In this document: one piece after another, positions 1 to 9,319 of the stretch
Position numbering within the stretch: the stretch's first letter is position 1
Layout: each line of letters opens with the position of its first letter
NCBI RefSeq assembly: GCF_900100485.1
Contig: NZ_FNDH01000006.1
Location: forward strand, 1-64,000
From: Nitrosomonas sp. Nm132
Lineage (GTDB): Bacteria > Pseudomonadota > Gammaproteobacteria > Burkholderiales > Nitrosomonadaceae
Reading direction: 5' to 3'
Length of the DNA stretch: 64,000 nt
The notes under the pieces: model-generated
Told to the model about the DNA's origin: nothing
Seen by the model: the letters and a program-made list of their open reading frames with translations, nothing else
Database searches by the model: none
Position numbers and translations under genes: made by a program

Positions 1-165
1 ACACGATACGACAAACTCAAGAGAAATTACGAAAGTATGGTAGCTATCGCGTGTGGATACCTGTGGCTACCTATGTGAAATGTCAACAGACCCTAGTGTG
101 CGAGAAAAAAATCACCGCGCAGGAATAAATGCGTTGAGGCGAACAACTTTACATTAGGTTAGCAG

Positions 166-211
166 GATCGGGTCGGGGTAACGGGATTGCGCCCGTTACC
201 CCGACCCGATC
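166..211 (-). terminator. Perfect 20-bp hairpin just past the SEC-C gene
   Basis: Arms 166-185 and 192-211 are exact reverse complements around a 6-nt loop, and the structure begins 6 bases past the stop codon of the minus-strand SEC-C gene. It is GC-rich and has no T tract on the minus strand, so it is not a classical intrinsic terminator. It may protect the mRNA 3' end or support factor-dependent termination. The remaining bases 1-165 show no gene. Confidence 0.45.
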
Positions 212-216
212 GCGGG

Positions 217-2586
217 CTAAGCACCACAGCACTTCTTATATTTTTTTCCGCTACCGCAAGGGCAAGGGTCGTTTCTGCTAACTTTAGCAGGCGTAGTCAG
301 GGAAGAAGGATGCAGCATGGGCACATCGTCTCGCCTGAGCTTGGTTCGTAGCCGATTGAAGGTGTTAGTGAGGTCCTGATTGAAATGAGGGGGGTTACCC
401 ATTATTTTCCATAAGGGGCGATTCTCCAGGATGGGTGCAAGCAGTTCGAAGGCTTCAGTTTCATTATCCTGATCAATCAATAGTTTTGCTAGCTCAAGAC
501 GAACATTGGCCATGTACGGATCGATCTGCAGCAATCTTTCAAAAGCAGCCTTTGCCGCTTTGGGCCGATTCAGATTTAACAGCAGTATGCCGAACGTGTA
601 CCAGTGCTTTACATCATTGGGGTTACGCTGGAGATGTTCGCGCGTGATTTTCAACCCCTCGGACAGAGGCATAACCTGACCCTCCACTCTGCAATCATGA
701 AATGAAATCAGTGATTTTCCTTGCCAGCCGGTTTTTCTGTCTGCTGCCGCAATTATCATTTGCGCCGTTACGCTCATGTTAGCTTCCGGGGTGAGTTCAA
801 ATTCCACATCCTTGCCACATGACAGGCAAGGTATCTCATCCGCAATGAGAATAGTCGAAGTTTGATGCTCAGCAAGAGGAGAAACCACCACGCCTTTGAC
901 ATGATATAGATTGATCGCATTGCATTCGGGGCAACGAAGTTTGAGCGATAAGGAATCTCTAAATAATTCACCACGCTCGAATGACTCCAACCGGAGCTTG
1001 CTCATTTTATAATCATCCAGTACGCGTTTTTCGACTGTTTCCAATAAAGGATCATCTTGTTCAAGCAGACGGCTGATTATGTAGAAGGCGCGATCAATCC
1101 AGGGTTGTTTCCGCTTTAATTGAGGCCTGAGCAAATCGAGCATTCTGTGATCCGGCACTGACAAAGCTAATTGGCACCAACGCTCGGCATCCTCTTCGAA
1201 TAGGCTTGAGAAGCGGTCTACTGTAAAATCGGCAGCATGCTTTCCGCCAATAGCGACAATAGTGGATAAGCCATAGATTCTTTGAGAGAAATCAAGCGTG
1301 TCCCATTGCTCGATCAGCATTTCTTGAGCTTTTGTGCCGATTGATTTCAGGGACTCTTCGGCAGCTTCGCATAAGAAATCATCCGATTCTTCTGTAGCTG
1401 ATTCGATCAAACAGGGTATAAATTCTTCAAACTGCAGCTTACCCATTGCTTTTGCCAAATGCACACCGCCATAAGTCATGTTTGTTTTGGCTAGCAAATC
1501 AATCATAGCGATTGCTGTTTCCTGACGGGGAAAGGCTTGCAGTCGTGCAATGAGTTGATCGAATTGAGGGAGCCAATTTAAATCAATAGCCAGCAGCGTC
1601 AGCGTGTGATCGAGATCCTTGTCCGATGGATCGAAATCATCAAGTTCATAAGCATGTAGACAGGCGGCAAGCGTTGCATCATAGCGCATCTCTTTGCTTA
1701 AATACCGGGCTAACACATTTTCAGGTTGGATGAGTGCAAGAAAAGTTCTGCATGCCGGTTGATGTGCTTGTTCCAGGATTGTAACGAGATCAGCAAGCGA
1801 GCCATTTTTATCAAGGCATTGATCGAAAAGATCGAAAGGGGCATTGGTACTCAATAAACCTGCCATTGCTTCGACGCGCTGTGTGGATATTCCTTTGCGT
1901 CTGCCCACGGCGAGTTCGAAATAGGCTGAATGACCGAATAGACCGGAAAATAACCGTTTCAATAATCTTGTTTTTCCATCGTCATCTTCGTCATCGTCAT
2001 TCTTTTGGACTTGCAGAGAAGCCTTGAGGATCGACTGCAGCGATGCTGTTGATAGAATATTCGCAAAATATAATACAGAGGAAGGCATTGAGGCTTTGAA
2101 GAAGGCATCACCCGATGATGCTGGAATCAATTTACACAATTTTTCAGCCAACGTTGCATATGACTTTTTAACCTCCGGAAACGCAGCACGTTCCATTGCG
2201 ATAACACGGTAGAAATCAAGTGGTTCTCCGTTTTCGACATTTGCCAGATACCTTTCGAATAGCGCCAAGAGCTCCTTAGAATGAGATTGAGCCAGGAGAG
2301 GTGTCGCTTCCAAAGCTAATTTCCCAGGCCATTGCAGCCATCGATTAAGCAGTATGTCACTCAGATTCGCAAAACGCTCAGTGGGCAAACTCCTGAAAAG
2401 CTGACACAAAATATCGATGTCATTATTTTCAATCTGCTGGATCAGGAATAAATCAGGGAACCATTCGGACGCGAATTGGATAAACTCAGACGAGGCTGTG
2501 GAAGGTAAGTTTTCCAGGACATCTAAAGCCCATTCAATCATGACGAGGTTATCAAGTTTTTCTGAAACGCGGGTAAGTGCTAACAT
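217..2586 (-). CDS. SEC-C motif protein with helical repeats, zinc ribbon and TPRs
   Basis: This is a 789-residue protein of unknown specific function. The first 500 or so residues are leucine-rich and helical, consistent with HEAT/TPR-like repeats. A four-cysteine zinc-ribbon candidate follows, with CPEC near residue 552 and CLSC near 587. One or two TPRs lie around residues 660-720. The last 20 residues form a SEC-C motif (DPCPCGSGKKYKKCC), the zinc-binding tail also seen at the C-terminus of SecA and in many uncharacterised proteins. An acidic run (DDDEDDDG) lies near residue 200. No signal peptide is visible, so it is probably cytoplasmic. It stands alone between a 3' hairpin and a gene-free region. 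The SEC-C call is firm; the cellular role is unknown. Confidence 0.85.
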   Translation of the reverse strand: MLALTRVSEKLDNLVMIEWALDVLENLPSTASSEFIQFASEWFPDLFLIQQIENNDIDILCQLFRSLPTERFANLSDILLNRWLQWPGKLALEATPLLAQSHSKELLALFERYLANVENGEPLDFYRVIAMERAAFPEVKKSYATLAEKLCKLIPASSGDAFFKASMPSSVLYFANILSTASLQSILKASLQVQKNDDDEDDDGKTRLLKRLFSGLFGHSAYFELAVGRRKGISTQRVEAMAGLLSTNAPFDLFDQCLDKNGSLADLVTILEQAHQPACRTFLALIQPENVLARYLSKEMRYDATLAACLHAYELDDFDPSDKDLDHTLTLLAIDLNWLPQFDQLIARLQAFPRQETAIAMIDLLAKTNMTYGGVHLAKAMGKLQFEEFIPCLIESATEESDDFLCEAAEESLKSIGTKAQEMLIEQWDTLDFSQRIYGLSTIVAIGGKHAADFTVDRFSSLFEEDAERWCQLALSVPDHRMLDLLRPQLKRKQPWIDRAFYIISRLLEQDDPLLETVEKRVLDDYKMSKLRLESFERGELFRDSLSLKLRCPECNAINLYHVKGVVVSPLAEHQTSTILIADEIPCLSCGKDVEFELTPEANMSVTAQMIIAAADRKTGWQGKSLISFHDCRVEGQVMPLSEGLKITREHLQRNPNDVKHWYTFGILLLNLNRPKAAKAAFERLLQIDPYMANVRLELAKLLIDQDNETEAFELLAPILENRPLWKIMGNPPHFNQDLTNTFNRLRTKLRRDDVPMLHPSSLTTPAKVSRNDPCPCGSGKKYKKCCGA

Positions 2587-2782
2587 AAATTTTTACCTAA
2601 TTTGATTAAAAAGAAGGGTGAAGATTTTTGGAAGTAAAAACAATGCTGTGAATGATCATACTGTAAGCCTGGTTGCATATAGAAGCACGGAAAATTTGAC
2701 TTCAATCACATGCCACCATAACTTACCACTTTTTATTCCGGCAGCAAGCAGCATATCGGTAAAGGCCAATATTGGTTGCTAG

Positions 2783-2840
2783 CCCGAATATTTCATAAAT
2801 TGGCACGTGACCTCACTTGCCAATTTATGAAATATTCGGG
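2783..2840. mobile_element. 58-bp copy of the CCCGAATATTTCATAAATT palindrome family
   Basis: The two ends are inverted copies of CCCGAATATTTCATAAATT followed by GGCA, separated by a short spacer resembling the left interior of the 162-bp copies at 26413 and 39531. It looks like an internally deleted or rearranged derivative. The flanks are CTAG on the left and TTAA on the right, so no intact target duplication remains. Confidence 0.75.
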
Positions 2841-3010
2841 TTAAGATGAACACACTGACGCTCTACCCGTTAAATGAGTCAACCGGCAGTACCCAATAGT
2901 GCGAGAATTTACACTGATGCGCTGCTGGCGGGTATTGCTGAAATATTTTTTGATGTGCGCCCCCCGTTAGTATTGATGAAATTTTCCTACAAAAATCTAC
3001 ACGAGCGCAT

Positions 3011-3059
3011 AAAAAGAAAAAGCACTTAGCCAGAATCTGGCTAAGTGCTTTTTCTTTTT
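3011..3059 (-). terminator. Strong intrinsic terminator of tRNA-Lys
   Basis: Arms 3011-3034 and 3036-3059 are a 24-bp perfect inverted repeat. The core is GC-containing (GCACTTAGCCAGA) and the outer part is A-rich on one side and T-rich on the other. Read on the minus strand it forms a stem followed by a T tract directly downstream of the tRNA. Its symmetry means it could also terminate plus-strand transcripts. Confidence 0.85.
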
Positions 3060-3062
3060 ATA

Positions 3063-3138
3063 TGGTAGGCCGTGCGAGATTCGAACTCGCGACCAACGGA
3101 TTAAAAGTCCGCTGCTCTACCAACTGAGCTAACGACCC
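3063..3138 (-). tRNA. tRNA-Lys (TTT anticodon)
   Basis: The minus strand reads GGGTCGTTAGCTCAGTTGG, a normal acceptor and D-arm start. It continues with an anticodon loop CTTTTAA (anticodon TTT), a variable loop, and a T arm containing GTTCGAATC. The 76-nt gene ends with an encoded ACCA. The acceptor pairs close with G-T and T-G wobbles, which is acceptable. A strong terminator follows at 3011-3059. Confidence 0.95.
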
Positions 3139-3238
3139 CAAGGCGCGCTATTATATCAATTCATCCAACAATATGAAATACTTTATCCGTCACAAAAGTA
3201 AAACAGAGCAAAATAAAAGTCATATTTTCAGGAAAACT

Positions 3239-3676
3239 CTAATTCCAACCCAACATACGGATAGCCTGTGCGTTGCTCCATGAGAATACTTTCTCAGCTG
3301 CTTCCTCCCAAGGTAACCAGATGCTCCGCAGATGCTCGCGCGCAGCGATGCTGATGGGAATGATTCTGGGTACTTTTAGCCCAAAAACATGCTCCATATT
3401 CTGAGTGATACCTGGAGCATAACGCCAGCGCCATTCCTGGAAAATTTCATACTGATTTTGTATATGCCAGTCAGTCAGTTCATAACATGCCGCATCGAGG
3501 CCCGTTTCTTCTTTTAGCTCCCTGATAGCGGTTTGAAGCAGTGTTTCATCCTGATCCTGACTACCTGTGACAGATTGCCAATACCCAGGATGATCTGCAC
3601 GTTCCAGCAGCAATACCTGCAAATTCACTGTGTGAACGATGATCAGAACAGAAACAGGTTTCTTGTAAATCGGCAC
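3239..3676 (-). CDS. nudB: Dihydroneopterin triphosphate diphosphatase, Nudix family
   Basis: NudB removes pyrophosphate from 7,8-dihydroneopterin triphosphate, an early folate-synthesis step in the cytoplasm. The 145-residue protein has a complete Nudix box at residues 38-60: G38, E44, R52, E53, E56, E57 and G59 follow GX5EX7REUXEEXGU. The aromatic and basic segment around EWRWRYAPG is typical of the NudB branch. It lies 8 bp downstream of aspS on the same strand, an arrangement common in betaproteobacteria, so the two are probably co-transcribed. Length matches family norms. The exact substrate is inferred from family and neighbourhood, because Nudix enzymes are easily mis-assigned. Confidence 0.88.
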   Translation of the reverse strand: MPIYKKPVSVLIIVHTVNLQVLLLERADHPGYWQSVTGSQDQDETLLQTAIRELKEETGLDAACYELTDWHIQNQYEIFQEWRWRYAPGITQNMEHVFGLKVPRIIPISIAAREHLRSIWLPWEEAAEKVFSWSNAQAIRMLGWN

Positions 3677-3684
3677 CGCTGAAA

Positions 3685-5475
3685 TTAATAACCCCTGGAA
3701 ACAGTATCTCCAGGATTACGGAGACGAATATGCAATTCCCGTAATTGCTTTTCTTCAACAGCGTTGGGCGCTTGAGTTAACAGACACTGCGCGCGCTGTG
3801 TTTTCGGGAAAGCAATCACATCACGAATCGAATCAGCCCCCGTCATCATAGCCACAACACGATCAAGGCCAAATGCAATCCCACCGTGTGGAGGTGCACC
3901 ATACTGGAGAGCATTGAGCAGGAAACCAAATTTTTCCTGCGCCTCGCTATCGGAAATATTCAGTGCATGAAACACTTTCGATTGCACATCCTGACGGTGA
4001 ATACGTACAGACCCTCCCCCAATCTCGACACCATTTAAAACCATGTCATAGGCTTTGGATAAGGCCTTGCCGGGCTCTGTCGCAAGAAGATCTTCATGAC
4101 CCTCTGCTGGAGAGGTAAACGGATGATGGAGCGCTTTCCAGCGATTTTCTTCCTCGTCCCACTCGAACATCGGGAAATCGACAACCCATAATGGCTTCCA
4201 GTCAGTACTGGCCAATCCGCGTTCATGACCAATCTTGACACGCAAAGCGCCTAACGCATCATTGACGACCTTAGCCTTATCTGCGCCAAAGAATACGAGA
4301 TCACCCTCCTGAGCGCCGGTACGTTCCAGAACGGCGCTCACAACAGCTTCTGGCAAAAATTTCAAGATGGGCGATTGCAATCCTTCCATTCCTTTTTCCA
4401 GGCTGTTAATCTTGATATAGGCCAAGCCCTTTGCCCCATAAATGGCAACAAATTGCGTGTAATCGTCGATTTCCTTACGTGATAATTCACTGCCTCTTGG
4501 AATGCGCAACGCCGCAACACGTCCACCTGGTTTCTGGGCCGCATCACGAAATACCTGGAAGGGTACATCCTGCATTAACTCAGTCAACTCAGTCAGTACC
4601 AGTGGTATACGCATATCTGGTTTGTCGGAACCATACTTAAACATGGCCTCCTCATGGCTCAGTCGAGGAAAGGGATCGGGCAAGTCGATACCGATGGCAT
4701 CCCGGAACAAATTGCGAATCATCCCTTCCATCAAGGCCATGATCTCATTTTCGTTGAGAAAAGAGGTTTCAATATCAATCTGAGTGAATTCTGGCTGACG
4801 ATCCGCGCGCAAATCTTCATCACGAAAACAACGGGTAATCTGGTAGTAGCGATCAAACCCAGATACCATCAGCAGTTGTTTGAATAGCTGGGGAGATTGG
4901 GGAAGCGCAAAAAAATGTCCGTCATTAACACGCGAAGGAACTAAATAATCTCGCGCACCTTCGGGTGTTGATTTAGTCAATATCGGTGTTTCTACATCAA
5001 TGAAACCCTGCTGATCGAGAAACGAGCGTACTGCCATGGTGACTTTGTGACGCAGACGCAAGTTTTTTTGCATGACGGGACGGCGTAGATCAAGATAGCG
5101 ATGCTCCAGGCGTATCGCTTCACTCAAATTTTCTTCATCCATCTGGAATGGCGGTGTAAGTGACGGATTAAGGATTTCAATCATATTCACCAGCACTTCC
5201 ACTTCACCTGTATGGATAGTCAGATTAACTGTCCCTTCTGGACGAGGGCGCACTACGCCATTTACTTTAAGCACATATTCGTTACGAATTTTCTCCGCAA
5301 TTTGGAAAGTTACAGCATTTTCAGGATCACAGACGATCTGAACAATGCCTTCACGATCACGTAAATCAATAAAAATTACACCACCATGATCACGTCGACG
5401 ATGAACCCACCCATAAAGCGTAATAGTTTGATTCAGATAATGAGTATTAATGGCGCCACAATAGTTGGTACGCAT
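3685..5475 (-). CDS. aspS: Aspartyl-tRNA synthetase
   Basis: This class II synthetase charges tRNA-Asp with aspartate, and in species without AsnRS it also charges tRNA-Asn for amidation. The 596 residues match the bacterial-type enzyme. The N-terminal OB-fold anticodon-binding domain includes [11 protein letters not shown] and FIDLRDREG. Class II motif 2 sits in [20 protein letters not shown], split by the bacterial GAD insertion further on. Motif 3 is in [13 protein letters not shown] near residue 535. No truncation is seen. The start at 5475 gives the canonical MRTNYCG N-terminus. nudB follows at 8 bp and the FmdB gene lies 140 bp upstream. Many betaproteobacteria have a DUF502 membrane-protein gene between fmdB and aspS; none is present here. 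Confidence 0.98.
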   Translation of the reverse strand: MRTNYCGAINTHYLNQTITLYGWVHRRRDHGGVIFIDLRDREGIVQIVCDPENAVTFQIAEKIRNEYVLKVNGVVRPRPEGTVNLTIHTGEVEVLVNMIEILNPSLTPPFQMDEENLSEAIRLEHRYLDLRRPVMQKNLRLRHKVTMAVRSFLDQQGFIDVETPILTKSTPEGARDYLVPSRVNDGHFFALPQSPQLFKQLLMVSGFDRYYQITRCFRDEDLRADRQPEFTQIDIETSFLNENEIMALMEGMIRNLFRDAIGIDLPDPFPRLSHEEAMFKYGSDKPDMRIPLVLTELTELMQDVPFQVFRDAAQKPGGRVAALRIPRGSELSRKEIDDYTQFVAIYGAKGLAYIKINSLEKGMEGLQSPILKFLPEAVVSAVLERTGAQEGDLVFFGADKAKVVNDALGALRVKIGHERGLASTDWKPLWVVDFPMFEWDEEENRWKALHHPFTSPAEGHEDLLATEPGKALSKAYDMVLNGVEIGGGSVRIHRQDVQSKVFHALNISDSEAQEKFGFLLNALQYGAPPHGGIAFGLDRVVAMMTGADSIRDVIAFPKTQRAQCLLTQAPNAVEEKQLRELHIRLRNPGDTVSRGY

Positions 5476-5615
5476 AATGTATCGGTTTTAGGTAAAAAAA
5501 TTAGGAACATCCAAGGATTCATCGTTTTTGGGAGCGAAAAAGCTTAGTCTAACTGTATGCGTGATCAAACCACCGGCCATATCAATCAACGAGTTGATGT
5601 AAGAGCGCTGTCGAA

Positions 5616-5885
5616 TCATTCCGTTGTAGCGGTAGATGAAACGGTACTGGCAGTACTTTCACTCTTAGTTTCTGGTTTTGACTTGCTTTCCGATGCTGGC
5701 TTGCTTTTAAAATCTGTAACATACCAGCCGCTTCCTTTTAATTGGAAGCCAGCAGCAGAAATCTGCTTAACATAATCACTACTCCCGCATTCAGGACAGC
5801 TTCCAATGGGCGCGTCATTCATTTTTTGCAAATGTTCTTTTTCCAGGCCACACGATCGGCAAATATATTCATAGATAGGCATCAT
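5616..5885 (-). CDS. FmdB-family zinc-ribbon regulatory protein
   Basis: This small 89-residue protein begins MPIYEYICRSCG, the hallmark of the FmdB/CxxC_CxxC_SSSS family. Cysteines at 9, 12, 30 and 33 form a zinc ribbon. The last 25 or so residues are a low-complexity Ser/Thr/Lys/Glu tail, also usual for the family. The family is named after a putative regulator of formamidase and amide genes, but its function in most bacteria is undefined. Either of two adjacent ATGs (5885 or 5882) could be used. It lies upstream of aspS in the same direction, as in many betaproteobacteria, and may be transcribed with it. Confidence 0.9.
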   Translation of the reverse strand: MMPIYEYICRSCGLEKEHLQKMNDAPIGSCPECGSSDYVKQISAAGFQLKGSGWYVTDFKSKPASESKSKPETKSESTASTVSSTATTE

Positions 5886-6051
5886 TTACCTCCATTAATC
5901 TTACAGATGGGAAAAGCGATATTATACTTTAACCATTGCGTCTAATTGTTTTCAAATAAGGAAAACAGTTCTGCTCAACATACTCGCAAAATCTGCAGAA
6001 AGAATATATAGGCTGCGACGTTTTTTTAAAGTCTTAAACCTAAAAACTACT

Positions 6052-6157
6052 TTTATACTGATCATACTTCAAAATTCGGTTTTTATAATCCCTCATCCGG
6101 CCTTCTCCCAGCGGGAGAAGGTATAGCTGCCGAATTTTGAAGTGTGATGAGTATAAA
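6052..6157. mobile_element. 106-bp TIR element, second small family
   Basis: Terminal inverted repeats 6055-6079 and 6130-6154 match with two mismatches, and the pairing extends to 6052/6157. The centre holds a perfect 9-bp hairpin at 6101-6121 (CCTTCTCCC / GGGAGAAGG). There is no coding capacity, so it resembles a non-autonomous miniature element or an extragenic palindrome. It lies just past the stop of manC on the minus strand and may serve as its terminator. Confidence 0.6.
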
Positions 6158-6174
6158 TTGGATGAGATCCCTGG

Positions 6175-7623
6175 TTAACCCTCATTTCTCCCATACTTGT
6201 CATCAAAGCGGACAATATCGTCTTCCCCCAAATAAGAGCCGGATTGAACTTCGATCATCTCAAGCGGTAAACGACCCGGGTTCTCCAAGCGGTGGCGAAC
6301 GCCCAATGGAATATAAGTCGACTCATTTTCACTGACAAGATAACTGTTGTCATCACGTATCACCTTTGCCGTCCCGCGCACGACAACCCAATGCTCTGCG
6401 CGATGATGATGCATTTGCAATGATAAGGCGGCGCCAGGTTTGACTACGATTCGTTTTACCTGGAAACGCTCTCCCGCATCCACCGCATCATACCACCCCC
6501 AGGGACGATATATCTTGCGATGCAACAGCACCTCAGCACGCCCGCTGCGCTTCAGTACATCAACAATCTTCTTGACATCTTGCGTTCTATCTTTATGCGC
6601 AACCAGAATGGCATCGGGTGTTTCAATCACAGCCAAATCGTGAACGCCAACACAAGCCACCAATCGATTCTCGGAAATAACCAGCGTATTCTGGCATTCA
6701 TGCAACAGGACATCTCCACGCACCACATTGCCCGTTTCATCCTTGGGCAGTACATGCCACAGCGAATCCCATGCACCGACATCAGACCATCCTGCAGAAA
6801 GCGGAATGACCACTCCAGAAGGCAATACATCACGCTGTTCAGTCAATCGTTCCATGACCGCATAATCAATGGAATCACTTGGGCACAGCATGAAAGCTGT
6901 TTTATCCACACGTAAAAAATCACCATCTACCGAGCCTTGATCCCATGCGGCACGGCATGCTGCCAGAATATCCGGGTGGCATTGCTCCATTGCTGATAAC
7001 CAGATTGATGCGCGCATCATGAATATCCCGCTGTTCCATAAATAAGAACCATCGTCCAGATAGGCTTGCGCAGTGGCTTGACCCGGCTTTTCAACAAAAC
7101 GGGTGATACCAAAAGCATCCTGCTCCTTCAATGCCTCGCCCGCTTGAATATAGCCATAACCTGTTTCCGGCGCGTCCGGTGTAATGCCAAAAGTTACCAT
7201 TGCCCCTTCCTCGGCAAAGGCCATACCCTTGCGCACGCTCGTTTGGAAAGCAGGAATATCTACGATGACATGATCAGAGGGCATCACCAACAAAACAGGA
7301 TCGGCATCATTACGGCCAGCAGCCAATGCAGCAAGTGTTAATGCAGGAGCAGTGTTACGCCCAGCGGGTTCTAATAAAATACTACATTCTTTTTCGATTA
7401 CCCTAAGCTGCTCGGCAATAACAAAACGGTATTCTTCATTACATACAATCATGGGTGCTTGGATACGTACATCTGTTAACCCGTCCAAACGACGCACAGT
7501 CGCTTGCAATAATGAATCTTTATTAACCAGGGATAACAGCTGCTTAGGATATCTCTCACGCGAAAGTGGCCATAAACGCGTACCAGATCCGCCGGACAGG
7601 ACTACAGGAATCAGCGATTGCAT
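6175..7623 (-). CDS. manC: Mannose-1-phosphate guanylyltransferase / mannose-6-phosphate isomerase
   Basis: This bifunctional enzyme makes GDP-mannose for exopolysaccharide or O-antigen. The N-terminal nucleotidyltransferase domain carries GGSGTRLWP at residues 11-19, followed by the RERYPKQ lysine motif and FVEKP near residue 170. The C-terminal 120 residues are a type II phosphomannose isomerase cupin, with RPWGWYD and a metal-binding HHH near residue 404. The 482-residue length is standard for the XanB/AlgA/ManC family. It lies 68 bp downstream of wecB on the same strand, so the two probably form a sugar-nucleotide operon. The isomerase activity is inferred from domain presence. Confidence 0.95.
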   Translation of the reverse strand: MQSLIPVVLSGGSGTRLWPLSRERYPKQLLSLVNKDSLLQATVRRLDGLTDVRIQAPMIVCNEEYRFVIAEQLRVIEKECSILLEPAGRNTAPALTLAALAAGRNDADPVLLVMPSDHVIVDIPAFQTSVRKGMAFAEEGAMVTFGITPDAPETGYGYIQAGEALKEQDAFGITRFVEKPGQATAQAYLDDGSYLWNSGIFMMRASIWLSAMEQCHPDILAACRAAWDQGSVDGDFLRVDKTAFMLCPSDSIDYAVMERLTEQRDVLPSGVVIPLSAGWSDVGAWDSLWHVLPKDETGNVVRGDVLLHECQNTLVISENRLVACVGVHDLAVIETPDAILVAHKDRTQDVKKIVDVLKRSGRAEVLLHRKIYRPWGWYDAVDAGERFQVKRIVVKPGAALSLQMHHHRAEHWVVVRGTAKVIRDDNSYLVSENESTYIPLGVRHRLENPGRLPLEMIEVQSGSYLGEDDIVRFDDKYGRNEG

Positions 7624-7691
7624 GTTTTTAATTCTGATCTCTTAAAACGATGTCAAATTATAACTGCTCATTTTGCATAAGCAGCGCTACT

Positions 7692-8810
7692 TCAACTACC
7701 CGCAAGCTTTGAGGCAAGTACCTCAACGATACGTTCAGCCGCTCTACCATCCCATAAATGAGGCCGACGCCCCTGTTTGCCCTCGCCACGCAAAATTTTA
7801 CCCACTTCAGCGATAATGCGCGCGGGATCGGTCCCAACAAGTGTATTCGTCCCCTCCTCTACCGTGATTGGGCGCTCGGTATTCTCACGAATGGTAATAC
7901 ACGGCACACCCAATGCAGTCGTTTCTTCTTGCAAACCGCCGCTATCCGTTAACACCACGGCAGCGTCTTTCCATAAATCGAGAAAGGGCATGTAAGCTTG
8001 AGGTCCTACCAAAGTAATATGCCTTCCCAGATCAATATCAAATTTTTTCAAATTATCACGGGTCCGAGGGTGAACTGGAAAAATCAGCGGCAGTTCAGTA
8101 GAAATTTCTTTTAATGCCTTACTTATATTAGATAGCACCTCAACATCATCGACATTACTGGGCCGATGGAGCGTAATCACACCATAGCGTCTTGCCTGCG
8201 CTGCATGGACTTCTTTAAATTTGCTTGTCTCAGAAGCCTCCATTTCGGTTTGGGTTAGTTTGTTAATCTGATAAAGCAGATTATCCACCATGACGTGCCC
8301 GACATGATAAATGGCTTCATCGGGTTTTCCTTCCCGGCGCAAATGCATCATTCCGCTTGGTTCTGTTACAAAAAACCAATCTGAAATACTATCCGTGACC
8401 AGGCGATTGATCTCCTCTGGCATTTTTATATCGCCGCTACGTAAGCCTGCTTCTACATGAGCTACAGGGATATGAAGCTTTTTAGCCACAATTGAACAAG
8501 CAAGAGTTGAATTAACATCCCCTACTACTACGATAGCATCAGGTGGTTCTGCCTGACAATACTCTTCAAAAGCCAGCATGATTTTGGCTGTCTGCTGGGA
8601 ATGGCTACCTCCTCCTGCTGCCATGAAAATATCGGGTTCTGGAATGCCAAGTTCCTCAAAAAACACATCATTCATCTCCCGGTCGTAATGCTGGCCGGTA
8701 TGAACGATTCGATACACCAAATCCCCACTTTTCTGCAATGCCCGCACGATAGGTGCAATCTTCATAAAATTGGGCCGTGCACCCGCAACGAGATAAATTT
8801 TCTTAGACAT
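7692..8810 (-). CDS. wecB: UDP-N-acetylglucosamine 2-epimerase (non-hydrolysing)
   Basis: WecB interconverts UDP-GlcNAc and UDP-ManNAc for surface polysaccharide synthesis. Diagnostic segments are GARPNFMKIAPI at the N-terminus, GDVNSTL, HVEAGLRSGD and the C-terminal DSGGLQEE. The frame is open to 8879, but I place the start at 8810. That ATG is preceded by GGGAGGAACC, an excellent ribosome site, and MSKKIYLVAGARPN is the usual N-terminus, giving 372 residues. The upstream in-frame extension is made of a 7-bp tandem repeat and is unlikely to be translated. manC follows in the same direction. Confidence 0.95.
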   Translation of the reverse strand: MSKKIYLVAGARPNFMKIAPIVRALQKSGDLVYRIVHTGQHYDREMNDVFFEELGIPEPDIFMAAGGGSHSQQTAKIMLAFEEYCQAEPPDAIVVVGDVNSTLACSIVAKKLHIPVAHVEAGLRSGDIKMPEEINRLVTDSISDWFFVTEPSGMMHLRREGKPDEAIYHVGHVMVDNLLYQINKLTQTEMEASETSKFKEVHAAQARRYGVITLHRPSNVDDVEVLSNISKALKEISTELPLIFPVHPRTRDNLKKFDIDLGRHITLVGPQAYMPFLDLWKDAAVVLTDSGGLQEETTALGVPCITIRENTERPITVEEGTNTLVGTDPARIIAEVGKILRGEGKQGRRPHLWDGRAAERIVEVLASKLAGS

Positions 8811-8825
8811 GGTTCCTCCCGGTTT

Positions 8826-8853
8826 CTCTGGTCTCTGGTCTCTGGTCTCTGGT
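8826..8853. repeat. Four perfect 7-bp tandem repeats before wecB
   Basis: The unit CTCTGGT (ACCAGAG on the wecB strand) is repeated four times without mismatch, directly upstream of the ribosome site of wecB. Seven is not a multiple of three, so slippage would change the 5' leader length and the frame of any longer N-terminal extension. Confidence 0.85.
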
Positions 8854-8996
8854 AATAGCTGCCGCTGATTGTAAACCATCCGTCAGTTGAAAAAGATGAG
8901 AATTCAGGCGATTTTATAGGCTTATTATCTTGAACCACCACTAAAAAAACGCTCGCTAATTATGACTACTTGCATTCTCCACAAATATGAATATAA

Positions 8997-9017
8997 TTAC
9001 GAATCATTCTCATTAAC
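8997..9017 (+). promoter_or_regulatory. Fur-like box upstream of bfd-bfr
   Basis: On the reverse strand this reads GTTAATGAGAATGATTCGT, close to the AATGAGAATGATT form of Fur boxes known in beta- and gammaproteobacteria. A -10-like TATACT lies at 9032-9037. Spacing to the bfd start (9085) suits control of the bfd-bfr-receptor run. The match was made by eye. Confidence 0.7.
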
Positions 9018-9084
9018 GATATTGTTTGCGCTATACTCATCATTAACAAACGAATTCTAAACCAATCGACAAAAGGCGTGCTTC

Positions 9085-9309
9085 ATGTATATTTGTGTCT
9101 GCAAGGGAGTTACTGATCATGCTATTCGTGAGGCCGTTCTTCAAGGCGCTGAGCGAATGCGTGATCTAAAAGCTTGCCTGGGTGTTACTGAACAGTGTGG
9201 TCTCTGCGCCTGTCACACAAAAATGGTGCTGGATCAAACACGAAAGCAGAAAACCTTGGCGCAACCCCCTTCACCTGAACCCACTCGTCCCCACGAGTCC
9301 ATCATTTGA
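9085..9309 (+). CDS. bfd: Bacterioferritin-associated ferredoxin
   Basis: Bfd is a small [2Fe-2S] protein that donates electrons to bacterioferritin to release stored iron. The 74-residue product starts [17 protein letters not shown] and carries the four cluster cysteines as CxC at 4 and 6 and CxxC at 38 and 41 (CGLC). An AAGG-type ribosome site precedes the ATG at 9085. bfr begins 10 bp after its stop, so the two are co-transcribed. A Fur-like box lies about 70 bp upstream, fitting iron-starvation control. Confidence 0.93.
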   Translation: MYICVCKGVTDHAIREAVLQGAERMRDLKACLGVTEQCGLCACHTKMVLDQTRKQKTLAQPPSPEPTRPHESII

Positions 9310-9319
9310 GGAGAGAGTT

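Larger units (their letters stand above)
2587..3062. other. Gene-free region between SEC-C gene and tRNA-Lys
   Basis: No convincing coding sequence is visible. The region holds the 58-bp mobile palindrome at 2783-2840 and the strong hairpin terminator of the tRNA at 3011-3059. The stretch 2587-2782 is AT-rich and probably carries the promoter of the minus-strand SEC-C gene, but I cannot pick a specific -10/-35. Confidence 0.6.
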
